Position numbers and translations under genes: made by a program. The notes below the pieces were generated by a model, which was not told the origin of the DNA, ran no database searches, and was given only the letters and a program-made list of their open reading frames with translations. From Phaeodactylum tricornutum CCAP 1055/1 (taxonomy: Eukaryota; Bacillariophyta; Bacillariophyceae; Surirellales; Neidiaceae): DNA of 64,000 nt. The stretch lies in the NCBI RefSeq assembly GCF_000150955.2, contig NC_011690.1, positions 186,001-250,000 of the forward strand. Direction: 5' to 3'. Of this stretch, positions 29,492-40,326 are shown in pieces. The first letter of the stretch is position 1, and each line of letters begins with the position of its first letter.

Positions 29492-30247
29492 TCCCTTGTT
29501 TGGTCGAACCAAGACATGTTGTTGTTTTACTATTGATCCGGATGCGTCAAGTATCATTGACTGACTGTGAGTAGCCTTGTTGGTTGCTGTTTGTTTCGTC
29601 GCATTGGCCTGGCCGCCTGTATTTTCATAGTTGGGTGAAAATTACCTAAGTGGCACTTGGCAGTGAATCGGCAGAGAGCAAGGATGGCGAGCTGCATAGT
29701 TGCAACTCCAACCTTGGCTCTTGCAGACCTTTGCGTGTAGACTATCATGGAAAGGCTAAGGAGATCCGCAGATCCGTACAGGTTGAACAAGATGGGATGC
29801 TCTGAGAATACTTTGTTTGTACGCACTTTGGATTGGTCCATGGGTACCGTTTGGGTGGGGTGTGAGACGTCGTCCGGCGTTCCAAAAAACGTTCGAAATC
29901 CAGCGCGTCATCTCCCGAAAAAAGTGGACGATAGTCCGTTGGCGTGCTTTTCCTTTTTTCGGTTTCTTTACCGGTCGCTTATTATGTTATTACTGTGAAC
30001 AAAATCCTCTCGTCCTTCTTGTGTCGATAGAGAAGATTTTTCTCCGGTGCCATTCCATTCAATAGCCAAAAGTGTTCATGCATGTGGTGAACACGTGCGT
30101 GTATGTGAGATACAGACAATCAACCCTTGCGTTGCGCTACCGCTTCCCGTTCGTGTATTGTGTTCTGGCGCATTTGTTCTCGTAATTTACAGTTAGTGCG
30201 GGGATAGATAGAGAGGTCTAGATCAACTGTTGCCGCTGCGCCAAAAA
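29492..30247. other. Intergenic region
   Basis: The gap lies between the peptidase gene and the START-like gene, both on the plus strand. It holds a TGACTGTGA motif at 29562-29570 about 70 bases after the stop. Open frames around 29747-30065 have no similarity. No gene is called. Confidence 0.4.
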
Positions 30248-32260
30248 ATGAAGCTGTTGCGACGGAATCGCAAGATCAAGGAAAGTACCACCGCGTCCTC
30301 TTCTTCCGACGATCTCACGGCAGTGGTAGGTCCACGCCCTCCTCCTCTTCACATTGCTTCTCCGACGGCATCCAAACGAACAACTGGCTTCCGCCGGCGT
30401 TCGAACAACAACTCACTGTCAGCGACAGTCTCTACTTCGCTACTACCCTTCCGTCGTGTTGAATCCTCCTGGAGTGTGGCGAGTACAGTTTCCAATTCGG
30501 AGGATTTCGTGGAAGATGATGCCTGTTACTGCGAAAACGGGGCAACACTGATCACTCCGGACGCCGCTTCAACTAGGGACCCGAACACGGCAAGTCGGTT
30601 TGCGGATCCAGTCGAACAGCATCAGCAGCAACTCGTCATGTACGAGCCCACCAATCCAGACTCTTTAACCGATGCCTTTGGAGTGTGGGCGCAGTCGCTA
30701 GGATCATTGGTGCAGTCATCGGAAATGGCCACGTTCCTCACCACAAGTTCCCGTGTGGTGTCATGTGCGGGGGACTTGGCCCTGCAAACCGCATTGTTGC
30801 CCGTCACCTTGCCAATGCACGTGATGTGTACCACTGTCGACTTTATGGCAAACGTCGTGAGCTCCACCACGGGAGCGCTGATGCATCACGCCACCGTACG
30901 CTTGCACTCGTCCGCCGAAAGAACCATTACGATAACGGACGCGGTGGCAGCGAACCCGCGCTCCGACGATAACGGCACAAAGGCAAAGCCATCTGTTGCG
31001 GATCAAAATCAAGAGCATAACATGGGGGAAGGTCTTGTTCACGGGATTTTTGGGTTATCCGATCTTGTGTTCGGCTTGGCCGATCACGTGACGAAAGAAG
31101 TCGGTTCAATAATGGTTCACATGGTGGCTCCCGTTCTCGGCGCCAGCACCGGTGAGGGTGCCGCAGGACGCGAATCTGATCTAGTCACTATCGCTCCGTT
31201 AACGAAAGCGGTCTCCTCCACCAACGGCAAGGTTGTGTCACACTTATCAGACGATGACAATTTTCTCGAGCGGCTTCGTCTCGATTTCTCCGATGTGCCA
31301 TCACATTCGTCCGAACAGGTCACGGACCCTTCCAATACAGCCGTTGTTGCCAAGGGACACAGTCGCTTTTTGTTACGGGTGGAAGATATAGGGTTCGAAC
31401 AGAAAATCGGAACCGTCGCTTACATCGATTTGCAGGAAAAGGACCATCAACTCATCACTGCTGCACTCGAGCGCCTTGTGATGGCAGGCCTCACTCTCAT
31501 CGCGAACCATCCAACCGTCCGCATGTCCCATCCCTACGATACCAATACGCTTTCCGATATTGCGTGGAAGATGGAAGGCTCTACTTCCAAGCTGCTCCGA
31601 AAAATGGTTCAACTGTCCACCTTGGAGCGATTGCAAGTACTACAAAAGGAAACACTTGTCTGGTCGGGCAAGTACAAGATTGATGCAGACGGTACGAATC
31701 GCAAGGCACCCTTCTACCTGGCGCGCGGCGTTGTTCCCAAATCTCCACGCGATTTCTTGCACTTACTCTGGGACAATTCACGAACGGGCGAATACAATAC
31801 TTTTTGCCTCGGTCGGAAAACCCTTCTTACCATTGCCGATGACATTCTCCTCAAAAGTCCAGCCAACGGTCCTGTGTACGGCATCAAAGTGGTGCAAAGC
31901 GAAACACGCGTGCCCTTTACCTCACTGAGCGTCCATGTAAACTGTCTCATGCACGTCTCTGAATTGGCCGCCCCCGATGACGGATACGTCATTGTCAGTC
32001 GGAGTTTGGATTCCGGTCCATCCGGAACACACGTGGAGGAGCCGACCAGTAACGTCGCTTCCAAAGTTTCGCGTCCGAAAAACGAAATTTTGTGGGGCAT
32101 CAACGTGCTGCGGGCCGTGCCGAATCACCCCGATCGGGTGGACCTCACAAGTGTTTCTCAAGTGGGATCGTCCCTCGTTCCCAAGTTTTTGGCCGGCAAG
32201 ATTGCCATGATGGGTTTGCAAGAATTCTTCGACAACGTTCGGAACCCCAAAACAATATGA
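30248..32260 (+). CDS. START-like lipid-binding domain protein
   Basis: A 670-residue protein. The N-terminal 120 residues are basic and Ser/Thr-rich (MKLLRRNRKIKES). A middle region (about 150-310) has weakly amphipathic or hydrophobic helices (LALQTALLPVTLPMHVMCTTV). The C-terminal part (about 385-660) reads as a START/SRPBCC domain: LQVLQKETLVWSGKYKIDADG, SPRDFLHLLWDNSR, EYNTFCLGRKTLL, GYVIVSRSLDSG and the typical closing helix LVPKFLAGKIAMMGLQEFF. START domains bind a lipid in a helix-grip pocket and take part in lipid transfer or signalling. The domain assignment rests on pattern and order only. The start is the first ATG in the frame. Single exon. Confidence 0.72.
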   Translation: MKLLRRNRKIKESTTASSSSDDLTAVVGPRPPPLHIASPTASKRTTGFRRRSNNNSLSATVSTSLLPFRRVESSWSVASTVSNSEDFVEDDACYCENGATLITPDAASTRDPNTASRFADPVEQHQQQLVMYEPTNPDSLTDAFGVWAQSLGSLVQSSEMATFLTTSSRVVSCAGDLALQTALLPVTLPMHVMCTTVDFMANVVSSTTGALMHHATVRLHSSAERTITITDAVAANPRSDDNGTKAKPSVADQNQEHNMGEGLVHGIFGLSDLVFGLADHVTKEVGSIMVHMVAPVLGASTGEGAAGRESDLVTIAPLTKAVSSTNGKVVSHLSDDDNFLERLRLDFSDVPSHSSEQVTDPSNTAVVAKGHSRFLLRVEDIGFEQKIGTVAYIDLQEKDHQLITAALERLVMAGLTLIANHPTVRMSHPYDTNTLSDIAWKMEGSTSKLLRKMVQLSTLERLQVLQKETLVWSGKYKIDADGTNRKAPFYLARGVVPKSPRDFLHLLWDNSRTGEYNTFCLGRKTLLTIADDILLKSPANGPVYGIKVVQSETRVPFTSLSVHVNCLMHVSELAAPDDGYVIVSRSLDSGPSGTHVEEPTSNVASKVSRPKNEILWGINVLRAVPNHPDRVDLTSVSQVGSSLVPKFLAGKIAMMGLQEFFDNVRNPKTI

Positions 32261-32417
32261 TCAGACACCGAGCGCTTTCAACGAATACACATACGACTTG
32301 TCCTTTTTAATATTAATATACGGGTTGGCTAACTGTAAAATATCACAAATCCGGTGCGCAATTTAATTGTCTTAACGCCATCGCGACGTACAAGTCATGA
32401 TAGCGAACGAGACCGCA

Positions 32418-34116
32418 CTAGAGTTCTGGACCGGCGTTCAGAGCGCCCATACTTTCAAGAAAGTCAATAACGGGATTTCCTTCGGCGCCGAACGTTTCCT
32501 TAGCCCACCAAAGCGCGGTACCTCCTCCACTGCTCGTGGTAGCGTTCACGTCGGCTCCAAGTTCCACCAGATATTTGACAATGTCCAGATGCCCGCTACG
32601 AGCACCCTCATGCAAGGGCGTCCATCCATTCTCGTCCCGTGCATGTATAGCGTCTTTCTTGCGGTTGATTTCAGCCTTGAGTTCACCGAGGCTGCCCTTT
32701 TGTGCAGCAACGTGTGCCGTGGTCGTGCCTGTGGCAAAACTCTTTTGCTGGGACTTGTGTCCACTCGGGTGCTGCTTTCGCCAGTGATTTTCTTCCGGAG
32801 TTCCGGGTAAGAGGTAAGGAGGCAATCCACTGTTTTCGTTTTCGTGTCCACCAAAGCCCCGTGCCAGGGCATCCTTGTAACGTTCGTGTACGTCTTTTTG
32901 CCCGAGATCTTCCACATCCGCGCTGTGCCGCAGCGAATGGCCGGTCGGTTCAAAGTGTACAAATAGATTAGCAACCCATCCCTTGAGTGGGAACGGACGC
33001 CCATGAATGACTGAATGCGATTCGTACAAGACCATGTCTCCCGGTTCCATCGTGACGTTCTGGGCACGGCCATCGTGTCCAATGACTTCCAGAGGCCAGG
33101 GTTCGTCGACTTCCGAGGCCACGTTGATAATGGCCGAGCTGACCAAGGGCAACCGATCAACGTGCGGGGCCAGGACGGCACCGTCTTTGTACACCCGAAT
33201 ACCGTACAAACTACACTGTGTGAGTTCCTCACCCGTCCATTCCTGAATGGTATCGCGAGCGGCGTCCCAAATCTTTTGTTTCAAAACGTAACCTCCGCCA
33301 CGCAGACCTTTGTCTTCCTAAAGAAATAGGCACAGCGGTAAGATGAGGAACGCGAAGTCACTGTAGCTAACCACTAATGCAGAGCACATATTTTGGTAAA
33401 CTGTTACATACCACTGATACCATATAAGTGGGAGCCTTCCAGTTGTTGCTATAGAAAAAACGGAAACGTTCCTTAGATCCACAATGGTTTCTCGGCAAGG
33501 CCCCAGTCCAAGGTTGCATCTTCTCTCTTTGTACTTACGTGTATGTATTTCCCACACCCCACTGCTCGATCTTTTGCTCCTTGTTGTTACGATCCCAGAA
33601 CTCCCGAATAAGCTTGTAGACGGCTTCGGGCGCGCGGATCTTCTTGTAGCCCAGTTCCGTATAATTCTGCATCGATTGGGGTTGTCGAAGCGACATGGCG
33701 ATGCGATCTTGTTCGGTCGACACACAACGTTCACCTTTTTTGCCGTAGTACTCGACGCATTCCTGTAAAAAGGTATCGTATCGAGCCTGCATGTTCCCGA
33801 GGGGTTGGACAGACATGTCCCGATATTCGGGAGGCGTGGGGACGGAAGAATCCGTATTGTGCGGCAACCAAGCGTAGTTGTTGGAGACTTGGTGATGATG
33901 CATGGGAAAAGAGACATCGACACCATATTCCGCCGGAGTATCGGCATCGCGATTATGCGTGCCCGAGTCGTGATCGACTACTTCCGCTGCCCCGTTTTCG
34001 GTTTGTACGTTCCAGAACGCGGCACACGGTGTGGGACTCGATAACCACAACGGCAGCCACACGGGAAGCAAGCAGAGCAGAACCGGAGACATTCGTCGTT
34101 TCGATAAAAGACTCAT
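32418..34116 (-). CDS. Secretory prolyl 4-hydroxylase with C-terminal ankyrin repeats (copy 1)
   Basis: Fe(II)/2-oxoglutarate dioxygenase fused to ankyrin repeats. Exons 34116-33539, 33448-33412 and 33317-32418 give 504 residues; the 37-nt middle exon encodes NNWKAPTYMVSV and is easy to miss. The N-terminus is a signal peptide (VLLCLLPVWLPLWL, cleaved near CAAF). The catalytic domain has the HxD metal ligands in APHVDR and the distal His and 2-oxoglutarate Lys region IHGRPFPLKGW followed by FVHFEP, as in P4Hs (HAGCPVLxGxKW). The last 100 residues hold ankyrin repeats (ARDENGWTPLHEGARSGH). The C-terminus is GPEL. It is head-to-head with copy 2 at 34953. Substrate unknown: secretory proteins with Pro-rich motifs are likely by family. 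Confidence 0.9.
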
Positions 34117-34952
34117 CGTGTTGCTACAGCTATGGTGTAATGTCGATAACGGGAACTACAAAAGAGGGATACAAATTAGTAAGGTTGATTCGTTCGACGT
34201 TCAGTGTTGTCGGAGTCTAGTAGAGTCCCTTGGTTGTTGTGGGAGAGCGAACTAGTAGCTCCAACGTCGATGCACTTTTTTAAGCCCAGAAAGGCGGGTT
34301 TGGAGGACTACTACGCTCAGTAGGGGGGGATGTACGTCTTAGGGACAGGATGGAAAAGAAAGAATGGTAGTGCTTGCGCGGTCGTGCGGAAAACAGAACG
34401 CCAAATCTGTAGCCAGCCGATTGTCGTCGTCCGTTGCGCTCGCTGCTGTAAAGAGAAAGCAACCGCAATAGATAGGCGAGTCTTCGTCCGGAAGGTTCCT
34501 GGACATAAGCACTTCTCCGCAAGCCGGGATTTTCACGTTGAAAGTCGTTATTCAATTGAATGACTATTTAATATCAGTTTGTCGAAATGACCATCACAAC
34601 GGTCTGGCCTTGGACATTGGGAGTCATTCTGGTTTCGAAAAGGCACCTGTATAGAGTCACAAACGACGGGCTGGCCCTTTCTTCGTCCGTTGGCAGTGAA
34701 AGTCACAGTCAACGATACTGGCGGCTGCCCAACTCCGTTACTGGTTGGTTGTCGGTTCGTTCGGACTGACAGTGAGGCCGCACACTGTCGCGACTTGTCC
34801 AAGACTCTCCAGTCTACTCGTAGATATAGGTAACCGTCCTTCTCCTTTCCTCTACTAGCAGTAGCAGAAGCGCAGAAAGAATCATAGATCACCACGGCAT
34901 CGTCGTGTCACGTCCCTTCTTCTGTTCACGCACTACTCTATTTGCTTTCGAC
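34117..34952. other. Shared divergent promoter region of the P4H pair
   Basis: About 840 bases lie between the two head-to-head P4H-ankyrin start codons. It contains a TCACAGTCA at 34703-34711 and a TGACAGTGA at 34767-34775. A run of CT-rich sequence lies at 34800-34860. No gene is recognised; co-regulation of the pair is a reasonable inference. Confidence 0.45.
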
Positions 34953-36673
34953 ATGCTCCAGTTCCCCCCCGTCCTTACCGCGGTGACCTTGGCCTGTACC
35001 GTAGTCTTCACTCGGGCGCAGCAGCAATCGTCCCCCGTAGACTATGGTGTCGATGTTGTAAGCTCTTACTGTGTGCCTCGCGCCGGTTCGTTTCCCCCCG
35101 CATTTCGTATCATTCATCTCACCCAACTCGCATCATTCGACGCAGTCCTTCCCAATGCACCACGCCGTTCCGTCCACCAACTACGCTTGGTTACCGCACA
35201 ACATGGATCCTTCCCTCCCCACACCTCCCGAATATCAGGACATGTCTGTCCAACCCCTCGGGGATATGAAGGCTAAACACGAACACTTCATGAACGGCTG
35301 CTCCGATTATTACGAAAGCATGGGTGATCGCTGTTGGTCGAACGAACGGGATCGGATCACAATGAGCCTGCGACAACCCCAGTCTATGCGCAACTACACC
35401 GAATTCGGCTTTACCAAGATTCGGGCCCCGGATCACGTCTTTTCTCTGATTCAGGAATTTTGGCAAGCGAACAAGGACAAGCAAAAACTGGAACGGTGGC
35501 CGGCTGGTAACATTTATACCAATCACTGGGAATCGCCCACGTACTTGGTTTCCGTGGTGCGTGGAGAGTACTCTAATTCCATTCGTTCGCCAACAGAGTA
35601 CCGAGCGGAGAACACGATACCTTTTACCCACAACTGACACTCTCATTGATTTTCTATACTAACTTACAGGAAGATACTTCCCTTGATGGAGGAGGTTTTG
35701 TACTGAAACAGCACATCTGGAACGCCGCCCGGGATACCATTCAGGATTGGACGGGTCAGCAATTGGCCGAATGCAGTCTGTACGGCATTCGGGTTTACAA
35801 AGAGGGTGCCATATTGTCACCGCACGTAGATCGATTGCCGTTGGTCGCTTCGGCGATCATCAATGTCGATCAGGACGTTGATGAGCCCTGGTAAGTTTGC
35901 TACCGTAGCTGTTTCTTATGAGCGTTCTTTGGTGTACGACAGGTATTCTCACTGCTCGTTGCTGCCATTGTAGGCCACTGGAAGTGATCGGACACGACGG
36001 TATTGCACGTAACGTCACCATGGAACCAGGAGATTTGGTTCTCTACGAGTCGCATTCCGTCTTGCATTCGCGTCCCTTCCCGCTCAAGGGACGTTTCATG
36101 AGTAACGGTACGTGTCGCGCCTTACTACTTCGGGTCTTTCCCGAGTCTGTTGTTGCACGTAGTGCTTACGATGCGTGTATCTGTTTCTTTCCAGTGTTTA
36201 TTCATTTCGAACCAATTGGACCGATTGCTGGGCAGATTGAATACACCGGAGACCTTCCTCCTTACTTAATTCCCGGCAGCCCGGAGGAGAAAAATTGGCG
36301 CAGAAGTAATCCCAATGGGCACAAGATTGTGGGAAATCGCGCTTTCGCTACCGGCTCGACCGAAGCTCACCACCACGCTAGCAAGGGTGATTTGGAACAG
36401 CTGCAGCGCATTTTGGACAAGAATGCGGACTTGGTTAATGCGCGAGACAAGAACGGTTGGACTCCCTTGCACGAAGCGGTCCGTACCGGAGACGAACGCC
36501 TCGTTGAGCTTTTGTTGGATCGGGGCGCCGAAGTGAATGCTCGCACGGGGGAGAAAGGAGAAGGCGGTACTGCTCTTTGGTGGGCGCGCAAATTTAATGA
36601 GGAAGAAAGTCCAGTGATGCGCCTCTTGAAAGAACGTGACGGCAAGTTTTACGGACCCAACACTGAGCTTTGA
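34953..36673 (+). CDS. Secretory prolyl 4-hydroxylase with C-terminal ankyrin repeats (copy 2)
   Basis: Paralogue of the gene at 32418-34116 on the other strand. Five exons: 34953-35057, 35146-35556, 35670-35890, 35974-36107 and 36195-36673, giving 449 residues. Each junction is supported by alignment to copy 1, for example DYGVDV-SFPMHH, TYLVSV-EDTSLDGGG, DEPW-PLEVIGHDG and GRFMSN-VFIHFEP. The fourth intron (36108-36194, 87 nt) is stop-free and in frame, so naive translation inserts 29 wrong residues. Signal peptide: LTAVTLACTVVFTRAQ. Catalytic residues: SPHVDR (HxD) and LHSRPFPLKG. Ankyrin repeats: ARDKNGWTPLHEAVRTGD. C-terminus NTEL. It has more introns than copy 1 (four against two), two of them unique. 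Confidence 0.9.
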
Positions 36674-37365
36674 AGCTAATGCGACCGCAGCGCACCAGCC
36701 TAGAGGAACTGTGGATTTCGGTGCACATTCCACAGTCACTTACGTACTTTGTTCTCGTGTTGGCGAATTAGAGGAAAGGAGGTCCAGAAAAGTGAGGTAA
36801 GGGCTGCTGCACTTGCTCAACAGAGGAAAGCCTTCCGGTTTCATTATAGAGCCACGTTTCATCATGCTAGAGATCTATTTTTGTTCGTCATTTTCAAGGA
36901 TAGTTGTTGTGTGTGCTCCCTACGTAGCAGAATCTAACAGCAAAGGGAGCAAGCAACTTTGCTCTACATTTTTTTCTAGAATTGAGCTCTGCCTACATGT
37001 ATGATAAGCGTTTCTCGTATTCTTGTTGCACATCGCCTAAAAATGCCTAAAGACTGCGTCTCTTGAGAAATCATCCTACGACAAGGTGACAAACTGCATT
37101 GGTATAATCTAAAGACTTTGGGAAGAATCAGTCCAAGACACTGTTCGTAATTATTTGTGACAGGTTTGGGAGATCCTTTTCGTGTAAAGGCAGTTGCAAT
37201 CCAGAACCTCATAGTATATGGAATCAGCAAAACTAAATTTTGACTGTGAACCAGAAAAAAAGCGGGTGATCGAAAACAATGTCATCATCACTCCCTCTTC
37301 AGGAAGCCTTTCCGGAGGTTGCGTTACCATCAGGGGCGTGCCGTGCTCTAAGCCGACAAATATTA
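36674..37365. other. Intergenic region, no gene seen
   Basis: AT-rich sequence downstream of P4H copy 2. It holds one TGACTGTGA at 37241-37249. Short frames have no similarity. Confidence 0.4.
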
Positions 37366-37414
37366 TCTCCAACAGGCTTTGACATGTGTTCGTCATATCA
37401 AAGCCTGTTGGAGA
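37366..37414. repeat. 17-bp perfect inverted repeat (hairpin)
   Basis: The arm TCTCCAACAGGCTTTGA (37366-37382) is exactly complementary to TCAAAGCCTGTTGGAGA (37398-37414) with a 15-base loop. Such a long perfect stem is not expected by chance. It sits just upstream of a probable decayed hydrolase gene. It is not followed by a T run, so it is not a bacterial-type terminator. Confidence 0.8.
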
Positions 37415-37439
37415 CCTGAAGACCAACCACCTAGAGAGG

Positions 37440-37841
37440 CAAGAACTCTTGGAGATTTGCAAAGCGTTTGAAAATCCTTTCAATGTATCCTGGAGAATTG
37501 TTTGTCAGGCATGGCTATTGGAGTCTCATACGACGCAGCAGTGGAACTGTTGTGGTATTTGGAAAATGGACCTCCGGAAAATCCTTTGCTGAGATCCAAA
37601 GTATGGATGTTGCTGATTGGAGCAAACAACTTTGGTCGTAGACTTTGCACAAAGCAAGAGGCACTCACGAAGATCTTTCGCTTTGTCCAAGATCTGTCCC
37701 GAGTCAGCGACTGTAGGTAATGGACTTGTACCGCGGAACAATACTTTCGAACACAATGATATAGACTACACCCTGGGCCAACAATGGGAGGATGCTCATT
37801 GGATCCAACGGGATTCGAATGAGAGTTGTGCATCGCACTAG
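37440..37841 (+). pseudogene. Probable decayed SGNH/GDSL-type hydrolase fragment
   Basis: One plus-strand frame (about 37490-37720) reads NCLSGMAIGVSYDAAVELL, LENGPPENPLL, SKVWMLLIGANNFG and EALTKIFRFVQDL. This resembles the central part of SGNH hydrolases related to PAF acetylhydrolase Ib (SGxxTxxxLxRLxNG, KVxVLMIGTNNxG, and the following helix). It stops at 37720, and the next expected strand (VVxGLLPR) appears in another frame as VGNGLVPRNNTFEHND (to 37841). Upstream similarity is also in a different frame. The Ser block (GDS) and the C-terminal DxxH block are not found. A spliced gene with unrecognised introns is an alternative. Confidence 0.45.
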
Positions 37842-38463
37842 TAATGCTATTATATTGAATCTGGGCGCAAGTGCAAGTGATGTTATGATGTGAATCTGGG
37901 ATCTTTACGGCGATCATGCGAAGGAGTAGTCGAGGCGGTGGAGATCAATCCTAACCAAATGGAAGACGCCTTACGCCAGAGCTTGCATGGGTCTGAGGAG
38001 TGACTGTTCTTTGATGCACTTGGAATCTGCATCATGCGATGTGACTGCTGTTATTAGGTCGAGGTTTTGCTTCGTATGAGACTAGACTTTACATTCATGT
38101 AAATTGATCTCTATCCGACAACGCTGTTCGTCTAGCCCATGGAAGTACTGTGATCCTCCGCGATTCGTGAATACGTTAGGTTGTACCCAAATTCGGAGTT
38201 GGCTACACCTAGTAAAAAGTTATCTACATGCAGTTTACAGTCAGCCTGGCGTGAAATTTTTAGTATAATTGATGGTAAAGATCGAACATTGTCATTCTCA
38301 TGTGATGAAAAATTCAGCAATGATTATAAAAAAAGGAAGAAAACAGATTCCTCGTTTCATGTCTATATCACCTCTGTGTTCGGACACGCATTAGGCACCA
38401 AGATCAACGCGCTTTTCGATGTTCCCATCATGTTATGATACATAGTATCAATCACTAAACAAG
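37842..38463. other. Intergenic region, no gene seen
   Basis: AT-rich sequence between the hydrolase fragment and the type II membrane protein. Nothing beyond short open frames is seen. Confidence 0.4.
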
Positions 38464-40326
38464 ATGGGTAAAGAGTTTCGTGGCGACTTCTCCCGTAGTG
38501 GTCGTATCCACTTTCTCAGCGCCTTGCGCGGCTCTTTGCTGCTGGTTGTTGCTGTTAGTTCGTTTTCGATTTTCCGAATGTGGAATAGATCGATTAGCGG
38601 TGGAATGGGTGGAAATACTTTTGGGGACGGGAGATTGCCACTATCTGGCACGGATAATAATACCGGTGAAGTTGGATGGACAAGATGGGATGCCCATTTG
38701 CCCTTCCGACCGACGGTGGACGACGTTTGCGGTGGATGTCGACTTGCAGAAACACGTGATGGAAAAACTTGTGGACAGCTGATTTTAGACCGAGTTTTGG
38801 AGCGCAATACATCAGTTCGAGCCGCTGCTAATTTCGTTGCTTTAAATCAGTCGAGATACTGCAAACAGTGTCACATATCGCACCCCTCGTGCAATTCGAC
38901 AGTGTATAATCAATACTGGCGATTTGATCACGTTCGACCTCGACCCATTCGGCCCAATGATGGTTTACCCGCTCGGACTCATTACTTCGAGTCGCTTCCC
39001 TCAGAATTTCGACTACCTGATCTCAGTTCCACAAATTTTGCTCTGTTTTTCCGTAACTCTTCAAACTGGCTTTCCAATCGAACCTTCTACTTCGAGTTCA
39101 ACCCAACTATAATTCCCCTGCCTTGGAAGCAAACACCACCAGACCTGCTATCGCCACTGATGCAAAAAGACAGAGCGCACTTTTACTTGGCTGCGTATAG
39201 AATCTCGGACCTTCAGGACTGCTTTACGCCAGAGCAGGTCCGGGTGGGTCATTTTCGGAATGAAAAGGGAATTCATGAGCCAGCTACAGAACTGCTTGGA
39301 TTGGCAATTCTCGATGCGGGCTTGTCAATGGTAAGGGAAACAATTGTGAAAGCGCATCACAAGGATGTACGCCTGTTTTTGCTGAACACCCAAATTTACA
39401 TTGGCATTTACCACGTCATCCGCCCTATCTGGATTCATCCAGGAGCGGTCCCGCAAAATATCCCACCAGAGTCTTTGCAGCACAGAGAAAAACTATTTCC
39501 AGATAGTCAGTTGAGGTCATTTCCCGTAATTGAACAGAAGCATTACGCTTGTTGTACTTCCCCAACATGCAACGGCAAGAACTTCAATTATTTTTCCCTT
39601 CCGACTGGCGAAATATTTGTGGAAACGAATCCAGTTAATCCGCATGTCGTTGAGCTCATGAACATGACTCAAAGGTGTCAAAAAAGGAACTACGGGACCA
39701 TGAAAATAGACGTTGCTTTGGCAGAAGAGTACGATAAAGCGAGAGTGCATGTTTGGTCCACTAAAGCTACCCCTTCAGAGTCGTTTTTTACGACGGATGA
39801 AATCTATTTTCCAAGCAAAGGAGTGTACCGGCTTCCATATACGCGCGATCGAGGGACCGCATGCTGCGTAACAATCCAAGATGTTCGGCTGGGGCAGAAC
39901 TCGCTTGGTGCGAGTCTGATGGTGGGAGTCAGTCACACCAAAATTCCAATGTTTGGCAACTGGTACGAAACGTTCCGGGCGTCGCATAACCTTAGTTTTG
40001 CGGCGCGACAGTATTCTAGTCGATTGTACGCGTTTGAGCCGAAACCTCCCTTTCGGATAGTCGCGCGTTCTGGAAGCTTCTGTATGGGGTTTCCCGAAAG
40101 CAGTGAGGAAACGAATGAGAATCCTTACATAAAATACGTACGAAGCAAGCCCATGATTGTCGGTGAAGAATTGGAGTGTCCTTCGATTACGTTTGTGAGT
40201 GGCATTTGCGAAGCTATTGATGACCCATCCATAGCCCCAATAAGCTATGGAATGAACGATTGCGCTCCAAGAATTGTGAAGGTCCCAAAGTCGGAACTGA
40301 TCCGACTCTTATTTCCATCACTGTGA
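38464..40326 (+). CDS. Type II membrane protein, secretory pathway, function unknown
   Basis: A 620-residue single-exon protein. A short basic cytosolic N-terminus (MGKEFRGDFSRSGR) is followed by one membrane segment (about residues 17-38, LSALRGSLLLVVAVSSFSIF), then a lumenal domain. The lumenal part has several N-glycosylation sequons (NTS, NQS, NST, NSS, NRT, NMT, NLS) and many Cys, including CGGCRL, CKQCHISHPSCNST and YACCTSPTC. The C-terminal region holds GVSHTKIP and RLYAFEPKPPFRIVARSGSFCMGF, a pattern I associate with uncharacterised algal secretory proteins. Topology and glycan sites suggest a Golgi-resident enzyme such as a glycosyltransferase, but no DxD or other family motif is secure. 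The start is the first ATG. Confidence 0.72.
   Translation: MGKEFRGDFSRSGRIHFLSALRGSLLLVVAVSSFSIFRMWNRSISGGMGGNTFGDGRLPLSGTDNNTGEVGWTRWDAHLPFRPTVDDVCGGCRLAETRDGKTCGQLILDRVLERNTSVRAAANFVALNQSRYCKQCHISHPSCNSTVYNQYWRFDHVRPRPIRPNDGLPARTHYFESLPSEFRLPDLSSTNFALFFRNSSNWLSNRTFYFEFNPTIIPLPWKQTPPDLLSPLMQKDRAHFYLAAYRISDLQDCFTPEQVRVGHFRNEKGIHEPATELLGLAILDAGLSMVRETIVKAHHKDVRLFLLNTQIYIGIYHVIRPIWIHPGAVPQNIPPESLQHREKLFPDSQLRSFPVIEQKHYACCTSPTCNGKNFNYFSLPTGEIFVETNPVNPHVVELMNMTQRCQKRNYGTMKIDVALAEEYDKARVHVWSTKATPSESFFTTDEIYFPSKGVYRLPYTRDRGTACCVTIQDVRLGQNSLGASLMVGVSHTKIPMFGNWYETFRASHNLSFAARQYSSRLYAFEPKPPFRIVARSGSFCMGFPESSEETNENPYIKYVRSKPMIVGEELECPSITFVSGICEAIDDPSIAPISYGMNDCAPRIVKVPKSELIRLLFPSL

Noticed and set aside
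32546-33232. 228-codon alternative frame in P4H copy 1
   Set aside because: It is a frame shadow of the well-supported dioxygenase-ankyrin exon.
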